Part shown: in pieces, positions 1-7,293 of the stretch
Layout of the letters: each line of letters opens with the position of its first letter
How positions within the stretch are numbered: the first letter of the stretch is position 1
Origin: Cyclobacteriaceae bacterium
GTDB taxonomy: Bacteria > Bacteroidota > Bacteroidia > Cytophagales > Cyclobacteriaceae
Direction: 5' to 3'
Length of the DNA stretch: 12,517 bases
Assembly: GCA_029861825.1 (NCBI GenBank)
Contig: JAOTYN010000068.1
Coordinates: 1-12,517 of the forward strand
The notes under the pieces: model-generated
Seen by the model: only the letters and a program-made list of their open reading frames with translations
Told to the model about the DNA's origin: nothing
Database searches by the model: none
Translations under genes and position numbers: made by a program

Positions 1-1032
1 TTAGGGCGGGATCACTCACAATATCCACGATACTTCAACACTCCTAATCAATTGGCTGTAGTTGATAAATTATGCGCTTTGGAAGAAGGTGATGCCGGTA
101 TGGTATTGAGTTCCGGCATGGCCGCCATCAGTACGGTTCTTGCCAGTTTATTAAAGCCGGGAGACCATGTGGTGTTGCAGGATCCCATATATGGAGGCAC
201 TCACTATTTTGCTCAAACTCAGTTTGCCCAATTAGGAGTGACCCACACTATGGTGCTGAGTGAGAAAGTGGAAGACTTTGAAGCCGCGATCCAGGAAAAT
301 ACCAAAGTGTTGTACTTTGAAACACCCGCCAACCCCTTATTGAATATTTTAGATATCGCCGGAATGGCGGAGCTGTCTAGGGACAAGGGTATCACATCGG
401 TGATCGATAACACTTTTGCTTCACCCATCAATCAAAACCCTTTGACCATGGGCGTAGATGTGGTAATCCACAGTGGTACCAAATACCTGGGAGGCCACAG
501 TGACCTGTGCTTCGGAGCGGTTATTACGCATCCCGAGATTAGAGATGCCATGCAAAAAATAGCGGTAAACTGGGGCGGTAGTCTTGATGCCTTTACCTGC
601 TATCAAATAGAACGCAGCCTCAAGACCTTGGCGCTGCGAGTAGAACGCCAAAACCAGAATGCCTTAAAGGTTGCCCAAGCTTTATCTAAAAGTACAGCCA
701 TAGATGCCGTTTACTACCCTGGTCTGGAAAGTCATCCCGGTCACCATTTGGCCAAAGGCCAGATGAAAGGTTTTGGAGGAATGCTGTCCTTTAATCTAAA
801 GGACAGTTCCATAACTGGCCAGGACTATTGCCAAAAACTAAAGCTTATAAAGACCGCGGTAAGTCTGGGAGGAGTTGAAACTACCGTAACTATTCCCAGT
901 ATGACTTCACATGCCAAGATGACTGCTTCAGAAAGAGAAAAGGCGGGCATCTCTGAGCATTTAATCCGTCTTTCCGTAGGGATTGAGGATCCCAGGGATC
1001 TGATCGCTGACCTGCTACAGGCTGTGGATTGA
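1..1032 (+). CDS. Cys/Met-metabolism PLP-dependent enzyme (cystathionine gamma-synthase / gamma-lyase family), 5' partial
   Basis: Fold-type I PLP enzyme of the transsulfuration family, cytosolic, normally a homotetramer acting on sulfur amino acids or O-acyl-homoserine. The frame is open from base 1, so the true start lies outside the window; 343 residues are visible against about 380-400 for the family, so some 40-50 N-terminal residues are missing. Visible marks: the YPRYFNTPN segment (residues 8-16 of the open frame), which matches the Tyr/Arg phosphate-binding segment given by the neighbouring subunit; SSGMAAI; YGGTHY; ETPANP; DNTFASP with the Asp that contacts the pyridine nitrogen; and HSGTKYLGGHSD, with the PLP lysine at bases 481-483. 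The C-terminal part carries SLGGVET and the SMTSHA segment. Synthase, beta-lyase and gamma-lyase activities cannot be told apart from these motifs. The TTG at base 52 is internal and should not be taken as the start. The stop TGA abuts the stop of the convergent gene. Confidence 0.93.
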   Translation, partial: LGRDHSQYPRYFNTPNQLAVVDKLCALEEGDAGMVLSSGMAAISTVLASLLKPGDHVVLQDPIYGGTHYFAQTQFAQLGVTHTMVLSEKVEDFEAAIQENTKVLYFETPANPLLNILDIAGMAELSRDKGITSVIDNTFASPINQNPLTMGVDVVIHSGTKYLGGHSDLCFGAVITHPEIRDAMQKIAVNWGGSLDAFTCYQIERSLKTLALRVERQNQNALKVAQALSKSTAIDAVYYPGLESHPGHHLAKGQMKGFGGMLSFNLKDSSITGQDYCQKLKLIKTAVSLGGVETTVTIPSMTSHAKMTASEREKAGISEHLIRLSVGIEDPRDLIADLLQAVD

Positions 1033-1920
1033 TCACAACAGGCGCCGGGCCTGTCCCACCCAGTCATCGCGCTGTATGCGACCGGGAAAAAACTCAATGG
1101 CCTCGGTGATCTTCTCCGTTTGTTCCACAGACAATGAGGCGATCTGTTCGAAGGTGTATATGCCTATATTGTTCAGCTTTTCTTCGATGAAAGGGCCCAC
1201 ACCGCTGATTAATTTCAAATCGTCCTTGGCGCCGGATTGGGCAGTTTTGATTCCCGCTTCCTGTAAAAATCTATAAGCTTTTTCGTGAGCGGCTTCCACA
1301 TGCGACTCTGCCTTTTCGGCTACCTCTGCAAGATCACTTTCAGGATGGTGGATCTCCAATCCTTCCTCTAAAGCATTTTCTTCCATGATCCTTTCATCAG
1401 AGATTGTAGAAGGAGGGATTTCATAATTTCCTTTCAACTGCGTTAATTCCTCCTGAAGGGAGGCGTTGAACACCTTAAGCCGGTTGGCCTCTGCCTGCAA
1501 CCTGGTAGCCTCTTCCTGGCTGATCATTTGGCTGATCTTAATCTCTAACTCTTTTTTCAATGCCTCATGAGCGTTCTCGATCTCCGTTAGTGAACTGCGC
1601 GCGGTCATGCTCCTTTCCTTTTCAGCCCTTAGGGCAGCCTGTGATTCTACCAAGTCGTCCTTAAGAACCATATTTGATACTCTTTTTTGGCAGCCCTGCA
1701 ATTTCTCCTCAACCTTCATGTGCTCAATCTCCATGTTCTCTTGCAGTTCCAATAAGTTGCGCACCTTCTTTTTCAGTTTCAACCCTGCTTCTTGCATGGC
1801 TTTTATGCGCGCATTGCGAAGCAACCAAGCCATCACAAATCCAATGATAAAAGCTCCCAGCAGCATTAATATAATATCCACAGGGGCACTTATAAATGGC
1901 TTTAGTAAAATTATTTTCAT
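1033..1920 (-). CDS. Single-pass membrane coiled-coil protein with C-terminal helix-hairpin-helix domain
   Basis: A 295-residue protein of unknown exact role. Residues 14-34 are a hydrophobic helix followed by Arg/Lys-rich residues (RNARIK), so the long body is probably cytoplasmic. Residues 38-165 are charged and heptad-like, rich in Glu, Lys, Leu and Gln, consistent with a long coiled coil. An acidic linker follows, and residues 233-295 (DDLKLISGVGPFIEEKLN to the end, including RIQRDDWVGQA) form the helix-hairpin-helix-like module also found at the C-terminus of some NuoE-type subunits and other Bacteroidota and alphaproteobacterial proteins. The start is ATG at 1920, one base after the TAA of the OmpA gene; a TTG at 1935 in the same frame would make a 14-bp overlap and is less likely. 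The tight spacing implies co-transcription with the OmpA gene. A scaffold linking envelope to cytoplasm is a guess. Confidence 0.85.
   Translation of the reverse strand: MKIILLKPFISAPVDIILMLLGAFIIGFVMAWLLRNARIKAMQEAGLKLKKKVRNLLELQENMEIEHMKVEEKLQGCQKRVSNMVLKDDLVESQAALRAEKERSMTARSSLTEIENAHEALKKELEIKISQMISQEEATRLQAEANRLKVFNASLQEELTQLKGNYEIPPSTISDERIMEENALEEGLEIHHPESDLAEVAEKAESHVEAAHEKAYRFLQEAGIKTAQSGAKDDLKLISGVGPFIEEKLNNIGIYTFEQIASLSVEQTEKITEAIEFFPGRIQRDDWVGQARRLL
1038..1054 (+). terminator. Hairpin just past the PLP-enzyme stop (possible terminator)
   Basis: ACAGGC and GCCTGT form a perfect 6-bp stem around a GCCGG loop, six bases after the plus-strand stop codon. There is no T-run after it (the next bases are CCCACC), so it is not a classic intrinsic terminator. 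It lies inside the last codons of the convergent gene. It may slow or end transcription from the plus strand, or may simply be chance in coding sequence. Confidence 0.25.
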
Positions 1921-1921
1921 G

Positions 1922-2782
1922 TTAAATAATTTCAAGTTCCACTCTCCTATTTAAATGACGGCCTTGGGGGTTAAGGTTGCTAGCAATAGGCGCATCCTCT
2001 CCCTCCGACTCCGCCAAAACCTTGGATTCGGACATACCGGACTCCATAAGAATATCTTTTATTTCCGTGGCCCGCACCAATCCCAAAATTTTATTCTCCC
2101 TGGATTCTCCTTGATTATCGGTATGGCCCACAACTAAGATCGATCTGTTTTGCTTGGTTGCTTGTTGGGCCAATCTGTTAATGGCCGACATCACTCTTTT
2201 GTCGGATTGAACCGCATGGGTGTCGGATGGGTAGTGTATCGTTAATTTCGTTCCTTTTTGTACTACTACAAAAGCATTAGCCGGCATGCCCGGCAGCAGT
2301 TTATATATTACTCCTTTTGTGATCTTTTCACCAATTCCGGAGCTTAGGTCCTCGATTTGGGAGCTAATAGTGATACTTCTTTTTATACCCGAAGCCAGTA
2401 GGAGATCTTTAACGGCTTGAGCGCGAGCCAGACCCAGATTATCAAGATTTGAATTATTCAATTCCTGTGGATCGTACAAACCCGTTATCTCCACCTCCGC
2501 ACTTGGTTCGGCACTAAAGATCTGCTGAATGGAATCCTGGTATTGAGAAAAGTCATTACCCAATTGAGGCTCCCAGTTCGACCATTCAAAACTTAACGGG
2601 GCTCCCGGAAAGCTCTCCACAGCAGGAGTAGAGTCCACCTCAATGTCTTCAGGTTCGGGCACCAGTTCGTTGTTTGATGTGGGGTTCTGATCACAGAGTT
2701 CCTTTACCCCACAAACATACCACCTTACACACAACGTACTCCACAAAGCAAACACTACCAAACCTGGTATAATGATTTTCAT
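1922..2782 (-). CDS. OmpA-family protein (OmpA-like peptidoglycan-binding domain)
   Basis: A 286-residue envelope protein. Residues 1-24 are a hydrophobic segment with little positive charge, either a signal anchor or an uncleaved membrane helix. A Pro/Glu-rich linker follows at about 36-60. Residues 185-286 are a canonical OmpA C-terminal domain: VVGHTDNQG with Asp222, a LGLVRATEIKDIL helix, and GRHLNRRVEL with Arg279/Arg280; this Asp and Arg pair in the family binds diaminopimelate of peptidoglycan. Residues 75-145 look like a second, degenerate copy of the same fold (VEITGLYDPQE, LGLARAQAVKDLL), in which the HTD motif has decayed. So this is a periplasmic protein that probably tethers something to the cell wall. 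It is the first gene of a two-gene unit with the coiled-coil/HHH protein and is transcribed away from the Rieske gene. The start ATG at 2780-2782 is clear. Confidence 0.9.
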   Translation of the reverse strand: MKIIIPGLVVFALWSTLCVRWYVCGVKELCDQNPTSNNELVPEPEDIEVDSTPAVESFPGAPLSFEWSNWEPQLGNDFSQYQDSIQQIFSAEPSAEVEITGLYDPQELNNSNLDNLGLARAQAVKDLLLASGIKRSITISSQIEDLSSGIGEKITKGVIYKLLPGMPANAFVVVQKGTKLTIHYPSDTHAVQSDKRVMSAINRLAQQATKQNRSILVVGHTDNQGESRENKILGLVRATEIKDILMESGMSESKVLAESEGEDAPIASNLNPQGRHLNRRVELEII

Positions 2783-2874
2783 GAAACACCGGGATTTTAA
2801 GAAATCAATTTTAGAAATTTATCTGGGTAAATCAATATATTACTTCGGAAATAATTGTACAATTCCAAGAATTC
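2783..2874. promoter_or_regulatory. Divergent intergenic region (OmpA / Rieske) with a 12-bp palindrome
   Basis: These 92 AT-rich bases must hold the promoters for both the minus-strand OmpA unit and the plus-strand Rieske gene. A perfect 12-bp palindrome, AATTGTACAATT, lies at 2853-2864, ten bases before the Rieske ATG, in a place suited to an operator or an RNA hairpin near the start. I found no convincing match on either strand to the Bacteroidota promoter pattern (TTG at -33, TAnnTTTG at -7). The TTGTACAA core also occurs inside two coding regions of the window, so its presence alone is weak evidence. Confidence 0.4.
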
Positions 2875-3204
2875 ATGCCACAGCTTAAATGGTATAGGGT
2901 TTTCAAGTCACCACAGGAAGCAAATGATAGAATTCCTCAAGGAAAATTGCAATTAGTGCGTATAGGAGAAAGAAGAATATGTATCGCCCATACCGACCGG
3001 GGATTCCATGCAGTATCCGATGTTTGCCCTCATCTAAGTGAGTCCTTAAGTAAGGGGAGCACCAACTATTTGAATGAGATCATCTGCCCCTGGCATGGTT
3101 ACCGCTTTAATTTGGTACACGGCCAGGAATGCCAGAACAGAACCAAAGCGCTGACGGTGTATAAGATTGAGCTACGAGATGATGGACTTTTTCTGGGAGT
3201 ATAA
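2875..3204 (+). CDS. Rieske-type [2Fe-2S] ferredoxin
   Basis: A 109-residue soluble protein that matches a stand-alone Rieske domain. The cluster ligands are plain: Cys51 and His53 in CPH, and Cys71 and His74 in CPWHGYRF, with the spacing C-x-H-x17-C-x2-H. There is no signal peptide or membrane helix, so it should be a cytoplasmic electron carrier of the kind that feeds dioxygenase- or nitrite-reductase-like partners. No partner oxygenase or reductase is encoded nearby, so its redox partner is unknown. The ATG at 2875 gives the usual family length. It is divergent from the OmpA gene and seems monocistronic, being followed by a long spacer. Confidence 0.93.
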   Translation: MPQLKWYRVFKSPQEANDRIPQGKLQLVRIGERRICIAHTDRGFHAVSDVCPHLSESLSKGSTNYLNEIICPWHGYRFNLVHGQECQNRTKALTVYKIELRDDGLFLGV

Positions 3205-3472
3205 TAACCCTAGAAGGACGACGCTGTACGGATGACACAGGACTCGGTGATACGCGGATTGGCACTCAAAATGGGGGGCTTTCCGTTCTCAACACTTCGA
3301 CATATTGAACTTAGTGCTTCCTTAGCACTCACTGACTCCGGATGGCTACTAACCTTAGGAGGTAATGTCATTCCTACTTGAACCCACCCTCCAAGAATTT
3401 TGCGCGTTGGGGCTAAAAACTGTCTTGCGGGACAGAATACTCCCGCCTATGTCTAACCTAACACCCCTTACC
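3205..3472. other. 268-bp spacer with small hairpins; no firm gene
   Basis: I find no supported gene here. An ATG frame of 49 codons runs at 3232-3381 but has no recognisable features. AGTGCT/AGCACT (3313-3318 with 3324-3329) form a 6-bp stem. Nearer the next gene, CTGTC/GACAG (3420-3424 with 3431-3435) and GCGGGA/TCCCGC (3427-3432 with 3441-3446) are two overlapping hairpins that cannot form together, about 27 bases before the ATG at 3473. The promoter of the following gene must lie in this stretch, but no clear Bacteroidota -33/-7 pair could be placed. Confidence 0.5.
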
Positions 3473-4153
3473 ATGAAAAACGTGTTTACCGGCCTGTTTT
3501 TGGTGATCATTACAGCCACCACCAGTTATGCTCAAGATCCGGTATCGCCGGAGTTGCTATCCGAATTAAGCAGGATAGAAAAAATTCTGAACAATCTACA
3601 ATTTGCTGGCTCTCTTGGCAGTCCCGCCTGGGACTTAAACCCTTCTGAGTTTAATCTTGAAAGTAATTCCGGATCATTCTCTCTGGGCCATTTGGGAATT
3701 TCCTACAAGCTTAACGGCAATATTACCATCGGGATCAGTGCCCTGGGCACATTGGGCAACTGTAATAGTGGTTACCTGGATCAAGAAGGGAATTTTGTCA
3801 GCTTCTTTGCCGACGACGATGAAGACGAAGACGAAGACGGCGATGACATGGAAGAGGAAGATCAGGATATTGAATGTGATGATGACTTAATTGACAATAT
3901 CGCGGGTACGGTAACCGTAAAATTCTCTGAAGCGCTGCCCTTGTTTGTACAAGTAACCGGAGGCTATTCCATGGCTGCCGAAGCCCCTGCGATCAGCGCT
4001 ATGATCGGGTATAATCAAAAACTCTTCTCAGAACTAGGTGCATATCTAGGTATTCGATATAGCAATGTGTTTCACAAAATTCCCGACGGCATAGTGGATG
4101 TTACTTCTTCCAGTGGCATAAAAGCCGAGGTGGGGCTGACCTGGAACTTTTAG
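3473..4153 (+). CDS. Secreted, probable outer-membrane beta-barrel protein with a highly acidic loop
   Basis: The family is not recognised. The 226-residue product starts with a clear Sec signal peptide (MKNVF, then a hydrophobic run, then SYAQ with likely cleavage after Ala at about residue 20). This decides the ATG at 3473 over an in-frame ATG 108 bases upstream, which would bury the signal peptide behind 36 residues. The mature part alternates short hydrophobic strands (LGHLGISYKL, ITIGISALGTL, TVTVKF, LPLFVQVTGGY, ISAMIGYN, LGAYLGIRYS, IKAEVGLTWNF) and ends in Phe, as outer-membrane barrels do. Between strands, residues 114-141 are almost all Asp/Glu, flanked by Cys97 and Cys135, which could form a disulfide across the loop. 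A calcium- or metal-binding surface loop is a guess. There is no obvious co-transcribed partner. Confidence 0.72.
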   Translation: MKNVFTGLFLVIITATTSYAQDPVSPELLSELSRIEKILNNLQFAGSLGSPAWDLNPSEFNLESNSGSFSLGHLGISYKLNGNITIGISALGTLGNCNSGYLDQEGNFVSFFADDDEDEDEDGDDMEEEDQDIECDDDLIDNIAGTVTVKFSEALPLFVQVTGGYSMAAEAPAISAMIGYNQKLFSELGAYLGIRYSNVFHKIPDGIVDVTSSSGIKAEVGLTWNF

Positions 4154-4167
4154 ATTGTAGATTGTAG
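4153..4167 (+). repeat. Two-unit GATTGTA heptamer tandem
   Basis: GATTGTA occurs twice head to tail at 4153-4159 and 4160-4166, starting with the last base of the preceding stop codon, followed by one more G. It resembles the six-unit heptamer block at 11747-11788. Such GATTNNA-type tandems are familiar in intergenic DNA of Flavobacteriia, but no function is known to me. Confidence 0.5.
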
Positions 4168-4176
4168 GTCGGAAGA

Positions 4177-4193
4177 CAATGAATCTTTCATTG
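4177..4193 (+). terminator. Hairpin downstream of the acidic-loop protein gene (weak terminator candidate)
   Basis: CAATGAA and TTCATTG form a perfect 7-bp stem around a TCT loop, 24 bases after the stop codon. No T-tract follows (GTCGATCC comes next), so it is at most a weak or factor-dependent terminator, or an mRNA 3'-end stabiliser. Confidence 0.3.
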
Positions 4194-4223
4194 GTCGATC
4201 CTCTGCTATTGAGTAAGCAAATA

Positions 4224-4259
4224 ATAATTGGTATCTTCCCTCTGGGCTTGTCCAATTAT
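4224..4259 (+). promoter_or_regulatory. Inverted repeat enclosing the start codon of the CHAT gene
   Basis: ATAATTGG (4224-4231) is the exact reverse complement of CCAATTAT (4252-4259). The right arm includes the first two bases of the ATG at 4258, and the 20-base loop contains an inner CCC-TCT-GGG pairing. If it folds in mRNA, it would hide the start codon. A dsDNA-binding site is the other reading. It is seen directly in sequence; its function is inferred. Confidence 0.4.
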
Positions 4260-7200
4260 GAAGCTTACCTTAGCCAGCACTACTACTCAGGCCATAGTAT
4301 GCGTACTGTGGCTTTGTTGTTTTTTGTGGTCCTGTGACCCGCAGCATAAGAACAGATCCCCTGCCGCTATTCAAACCGGCAAAAGCTATTGGAATGATCC
4401 CCGTCTAGTACAGGCTGATTCGTTTCAATGGTCACAATCTCTGGATACTGCCAGCATATACTACCAGCAGGCGGCGGATTATTTTCTGCAGGAAGAGAAC
4501 TGGGAACTGCTGACACATTGCTACAATATGATTACTTTTAATTTACTGGCTCAAGGGCAACTCACTGAAGCCGGTAAGCGTTTAGGAAACACCCGAAACA
4601 TAGTGGAAGAACACTTGGATCCCCTGCATCCCAGTCGGGCCGAATATTTGTTCAACGAAGGTCTTTTTTTAGCCAATTCGAACCTTATTGATAGTGCCCT
4701 GCAACAATATCAACGCGCGGTTGAAATCTTCGAAGCCCAGGATAGTGAGGACATCTTGATTATGAAAGCCCACAATTACCATCGGCTTGGCGATCTTTAT
4801 CGCTACTCATTAGATAACTTACCCCAGGCAGAAGAATATTATCTAAAAGCATTGGGTATTCGAGAGAAGGTGTATTCAAATACGCATTTTGATCTAATGG
4901 TGAGTTATTATGCTTTGTCGTCCTTGTCCAGGGTTATAGACGATTTCAAACGTGCGGAGCTATTCGGGGTCAATGCCCTGAGAATAGCTGAGAATTTAGG
5001 TGGAAATTATTGGCCCAACCAGAGTTACTGCTATAATTTATTGGCGAATATAAAGCACGATCAAGCTACCCTATCCAAGCAGCAACAGCACTTCCAGGAA
5101 TCGCTAGGTTATTATCGCAAGGCCATCGGACTGCTGGAATCCCGAGGAGGTTCTATAAACGATATAAGTGTGTACTACAATAATTTGGGTGCGGTATTCA
5201 AAAACATGGAGGGATATGATTCCGCAAATCATTATTTGCATAAGGCCTTAAATCTCAAACAACGGGCGGGGGCTCAAGATATTTCCGACAGTTTTCTCAA
5301 TCTAGGCTGGAATCATACAGCACTGGGTAATCTTGACTCTGCCAAATACTATTATGATAAGTGCCTGATGATGCGATTCAAAAATCCCGCCAACCAGGTG
5401 AACCAAATTGCCGAGGTGTACAATGACATAGGCGATATGTATGAAACATTTGACAGCTTAGACCAGAGTCTGGAGTACAGTACAAAAACGCTCCGGTTAT
5501 TGATCCCAAATTTTAAAGACCCCGTAAACTATCAGTTCTCCGCCACAGACGCCATTCCTAATTCGGAGTTTACCTTTCCCGCGATTGTAAATACTGCCAA
5601 AGTATTAGTAAGGCGCTACGAAAGAGACCACCAGTTAAGTGATTTAAGACAAGCTTTACAGCTTTACCAGTTTGCCGATTATTTGAATGATAAGTATCGA
5701 AGTTCCCGGATTCACGATGAGAGCAAGCTCTACTTGACGAATTACTACCAAGCTGATTTCGAACGAGCCATTGATGCCAGCTATATTCTACATAATCAAA
5801 CCAAAGACGTTAATTATCTGAATCAAGCTTTTAAGTTCATAGAAAAAGATAAGTACGTGTTATTATTCGAAGCCCTGATCAAAGCACGTTTGCAGAATAA
5901 AATTGGAGTTCCGGATAGTATTATGGACATGGAAAATCAATTGATGACCTCCATGGCTGAGTATCAGCAGGAATTGGACCAATCCGCAGATGACCCTCAG
6001 ACGGTGGAGGCACTAAACATTAAGATCCTGGAAGCCAATCGTCAAATCGAGCGCTTAAAAGAACAAATGGGTCGGCATTTCCCGCAGTACTATCAAATCC
6101 AATATGACAGTATTTCAAGGAATCTAAGCAGCATTCAGTCCAGCTTGGAGTCAGCCGGTACCATGTTACTGGAATATTATTGGGGTGACTCAGCCATTTA
6201 CGCCCTGGGTGTAGCTAAGGATACTGTGGTCTTTACTAAGATCCCAAATACCCCAGAGCTGAATCAAAATCTCCAGCAATATCGCACGGCGTTATCTCCG
6301 CAAAATGGATTGCAGGAAAAGATAGACTACTTCGAACAGTATATAAGCTCAGCACATTATTTATATGATGCACTCTTGGCACCGACTTTGGTTTCGGATA
6401 CCATTGACAGACTTATTATTGTTCCGGACGGACCGCTAGCCGTGATACCTATTGAATCTTTAATTACCGCTCGTCGGCCCCTTGAAAAGGTCGACTACAG
6501 TGCACTGGAATACCTGATTAAAAAGTATCAAATCCAATACGCTTATAGCTCTAATTTGCTGTTCCAAAATGTTTCTGTAACTACAGAAAAGCCTTCGGTT
6601 TTAGCATTGAGCCATGCTAGTCTCATCGGGAGTTCCAAAGAAGTTGAGACCATTGCAGATTTGATGAAAGCCAAAACCTTTGAAGGGGAAAAGGCCACTG
6701 AGGAAAACTTCAAGCAGTACGCCCCTGACTATAACATTTTGCATTTGGCCGTTCACGGCGAGGGCGATTCGGAAAGCATTTTAAACTCCAAACTGATCTT
6801 CAACAGTACTGATTCTCTTTCTGAAGATGGGGTCCTCAACGTGTATGAACTGTATGGAATGGAATTGAATGCCGATCTTGCAGTGTTGAGCGCCTGTGAA
6901 ACCGGAATAGGAAAACAGCTACAAGGAGAGGGGATCTACAGCATGGCCCGGGCCTTTACCTATGCAGGATGTCCATCCGTCATTATGAGCTTATGGAAAA
7001 CAGACGATATTCAAAGCGCCCTGATTTTTTCGGGATTTTATCAAGCCCTGCAACAAGGAATGAACAGTAACCAGGCGCTACATCAGGCCAAGCTGGAATT
7101 TTTGGAATCACAGGATGAAATAACTGCGCATCCCACAAGTTGGGCTGCTTTGGTTTCCATCGGCCAAAGTCAATGGCCGCAAACAAAGAAAACCAGTACA

Positions 7201-7293
7201 CCCCTGATTGCTCTGGGGGTACTGGCAGTGGTATTAGTGCTTATTATGGGATATAGGTCGCGGAAGAGAAAATCTCAACATTCATCAAGATAG
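4258..7293 (+). CDS. TPR-repeat, CHAT-domain (caspase-like protease) lipoprotein with C-terminal membrane helix
   Basis: A 1,011-residue protein. The N-terminus (MKLTLAST, then a hydrophobic run ending LWSC) is a lipoprotein-type signal, with Cys26 the likely lipidated residue; this supports ATG 4258 over an in-frame TTG at 4228. Residues of about 45-440 hold TPR repeats, for example HNYHRLGDLYRYSLDNLPQA from about 172, YYNNLGAVFKNMEGYDSANH from about 306 and AEVYNDIGDMYETFDSLDQS from about 385. A helical linker follows. The CHAT domain (about 690-970, with a preceding LLEYYWGDSAIYALGV segment) has the catalytic His833 in LHLAVHGEGD and Cys880 in LSACETGIG, 47 residues apart as in the family, then MARAFTYAGCPSVIMSLW. 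Residues 983-999 are a membrane helix followed by RSRKRKSQHSSR, whose charge predicts a cytoplasmic tail and puts TPR and protease on the periplasmic side. CHAT domains are caspase-clan (CD) cysteine proteases. The target is unknown. The gene converges on the sigma operon. Confidence 0.92.
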   Translation: MKLTLASTTTQAIVCVLWLCCFLWSCDPQHKNRSPAAIQTGKSYWNDPRLVQADSFQWSQSLDTASIYYQQAADYFLQEENWELLTHCYNMITFNLLAQGQLTEAGKRLGNTRNIVEEHLDPLHPSRAEYLFNEGLFLANSNLIDSALQQYQRAVEIFEAQDSEDILIMKAHNYHRLGDLYRYSLDNLPQAEEYYLKALGIREKVYSNTHFDLMVSYYALSSLSRVIDDFKRAELFGVNALRIAENLGGNYWPNQSYCYNLLANIKHDQATLSKQQQHFQESLGYYRKAIGLLESRGGSINDISVYYNNLGAVFKNMEGYDSANHYLHKALNLKQRAGAQDISDSFLNLGWNHTALGNLDSAKYYYDKCLMMRFKNPANQVNQIAEVYNDIGDMYETFDSLDQSLEYSTKTLRLLIPNFKDPVNYQFSATDAIPNSEFTFPAIVNTAKVLVRRYERDHQLSDLRQALQLYQFADYLNDKYRSSRIHDESKLYLTNYYQADFERAIDASYILHNQTKDVNYLNQAFKFIEKDKYVLLFEALIKARLQNKIGVPDSIMDMENQLMTSMAEYQQELDQSADDPQTVEALNIKILEANRQIERLKEQMGRHFPQYYQIQYDSISRNLSSIQSSLESAGTMLLEYYWGDSAIYALGVAKDTVVFTKIPNTPELNQNLQQYRTALSPQNGLQEKIDYFEQYISSAHYLYDALLAPTLVSDTIDRLIIVPDGPLAVIPIESLITARRPLEKVDYSALEYLIKKYQIQYAYSSNLLFQNVSVTTEKPSVLALSHASLIGSSKEVETIADLMKAKTFEGEKATEENFKQYAPDYNILHLAVHGEGDSESILNSKLIFNSTDSLSEDGVLNVYELYGMELNADLAVLSACETGIGKQLQGEGIYSMARAFTYAGCPSVIMSLWKTDDIQSALIFSGFYQALQQGMNSNQALHQAKLEFLESQDEITAHPTSWAALVSIGQSQWPQTKKTSTPLIALGVLAVVLVLIMGYRSRKRKSQHSSR

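Noticed and set aside
1921..1935. TTG start for the coiled-coil/HHH protein, overlapping the OmpA stop
   Set aside because: An ATG at 1920, one base after the OmpA stop, is the simpler start.
1607..1954. 115-codon plus-strand frame opposite the coiled-coil gene
   Set aside because: Ser/Phe-rich shadow of a clear Glu/Lys-rich coiled-coil coding strand.
3365..3472. 36-residue N-terminal extension of the acidic-loop protein, preceded by AGGAGG
   Set aside because: The AGGAGG is only two bases from that ATG, too near to act, and the extension would bury a well-formed signal peptide that begins at 3473.
3657..3890. 77-codon frame inside the acidic-loop gene
   Set aside because: It exists only because the GAC/GAA tract has no stops in another frame (read as a Lys/Thr repeat).
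4228..4257. TTG start ten codons upstream of the CHAT gene ATG
   Set aside because: The ATG at 4258 gives a proper lipoprotein leader; the TTG adds a meaningless extension.
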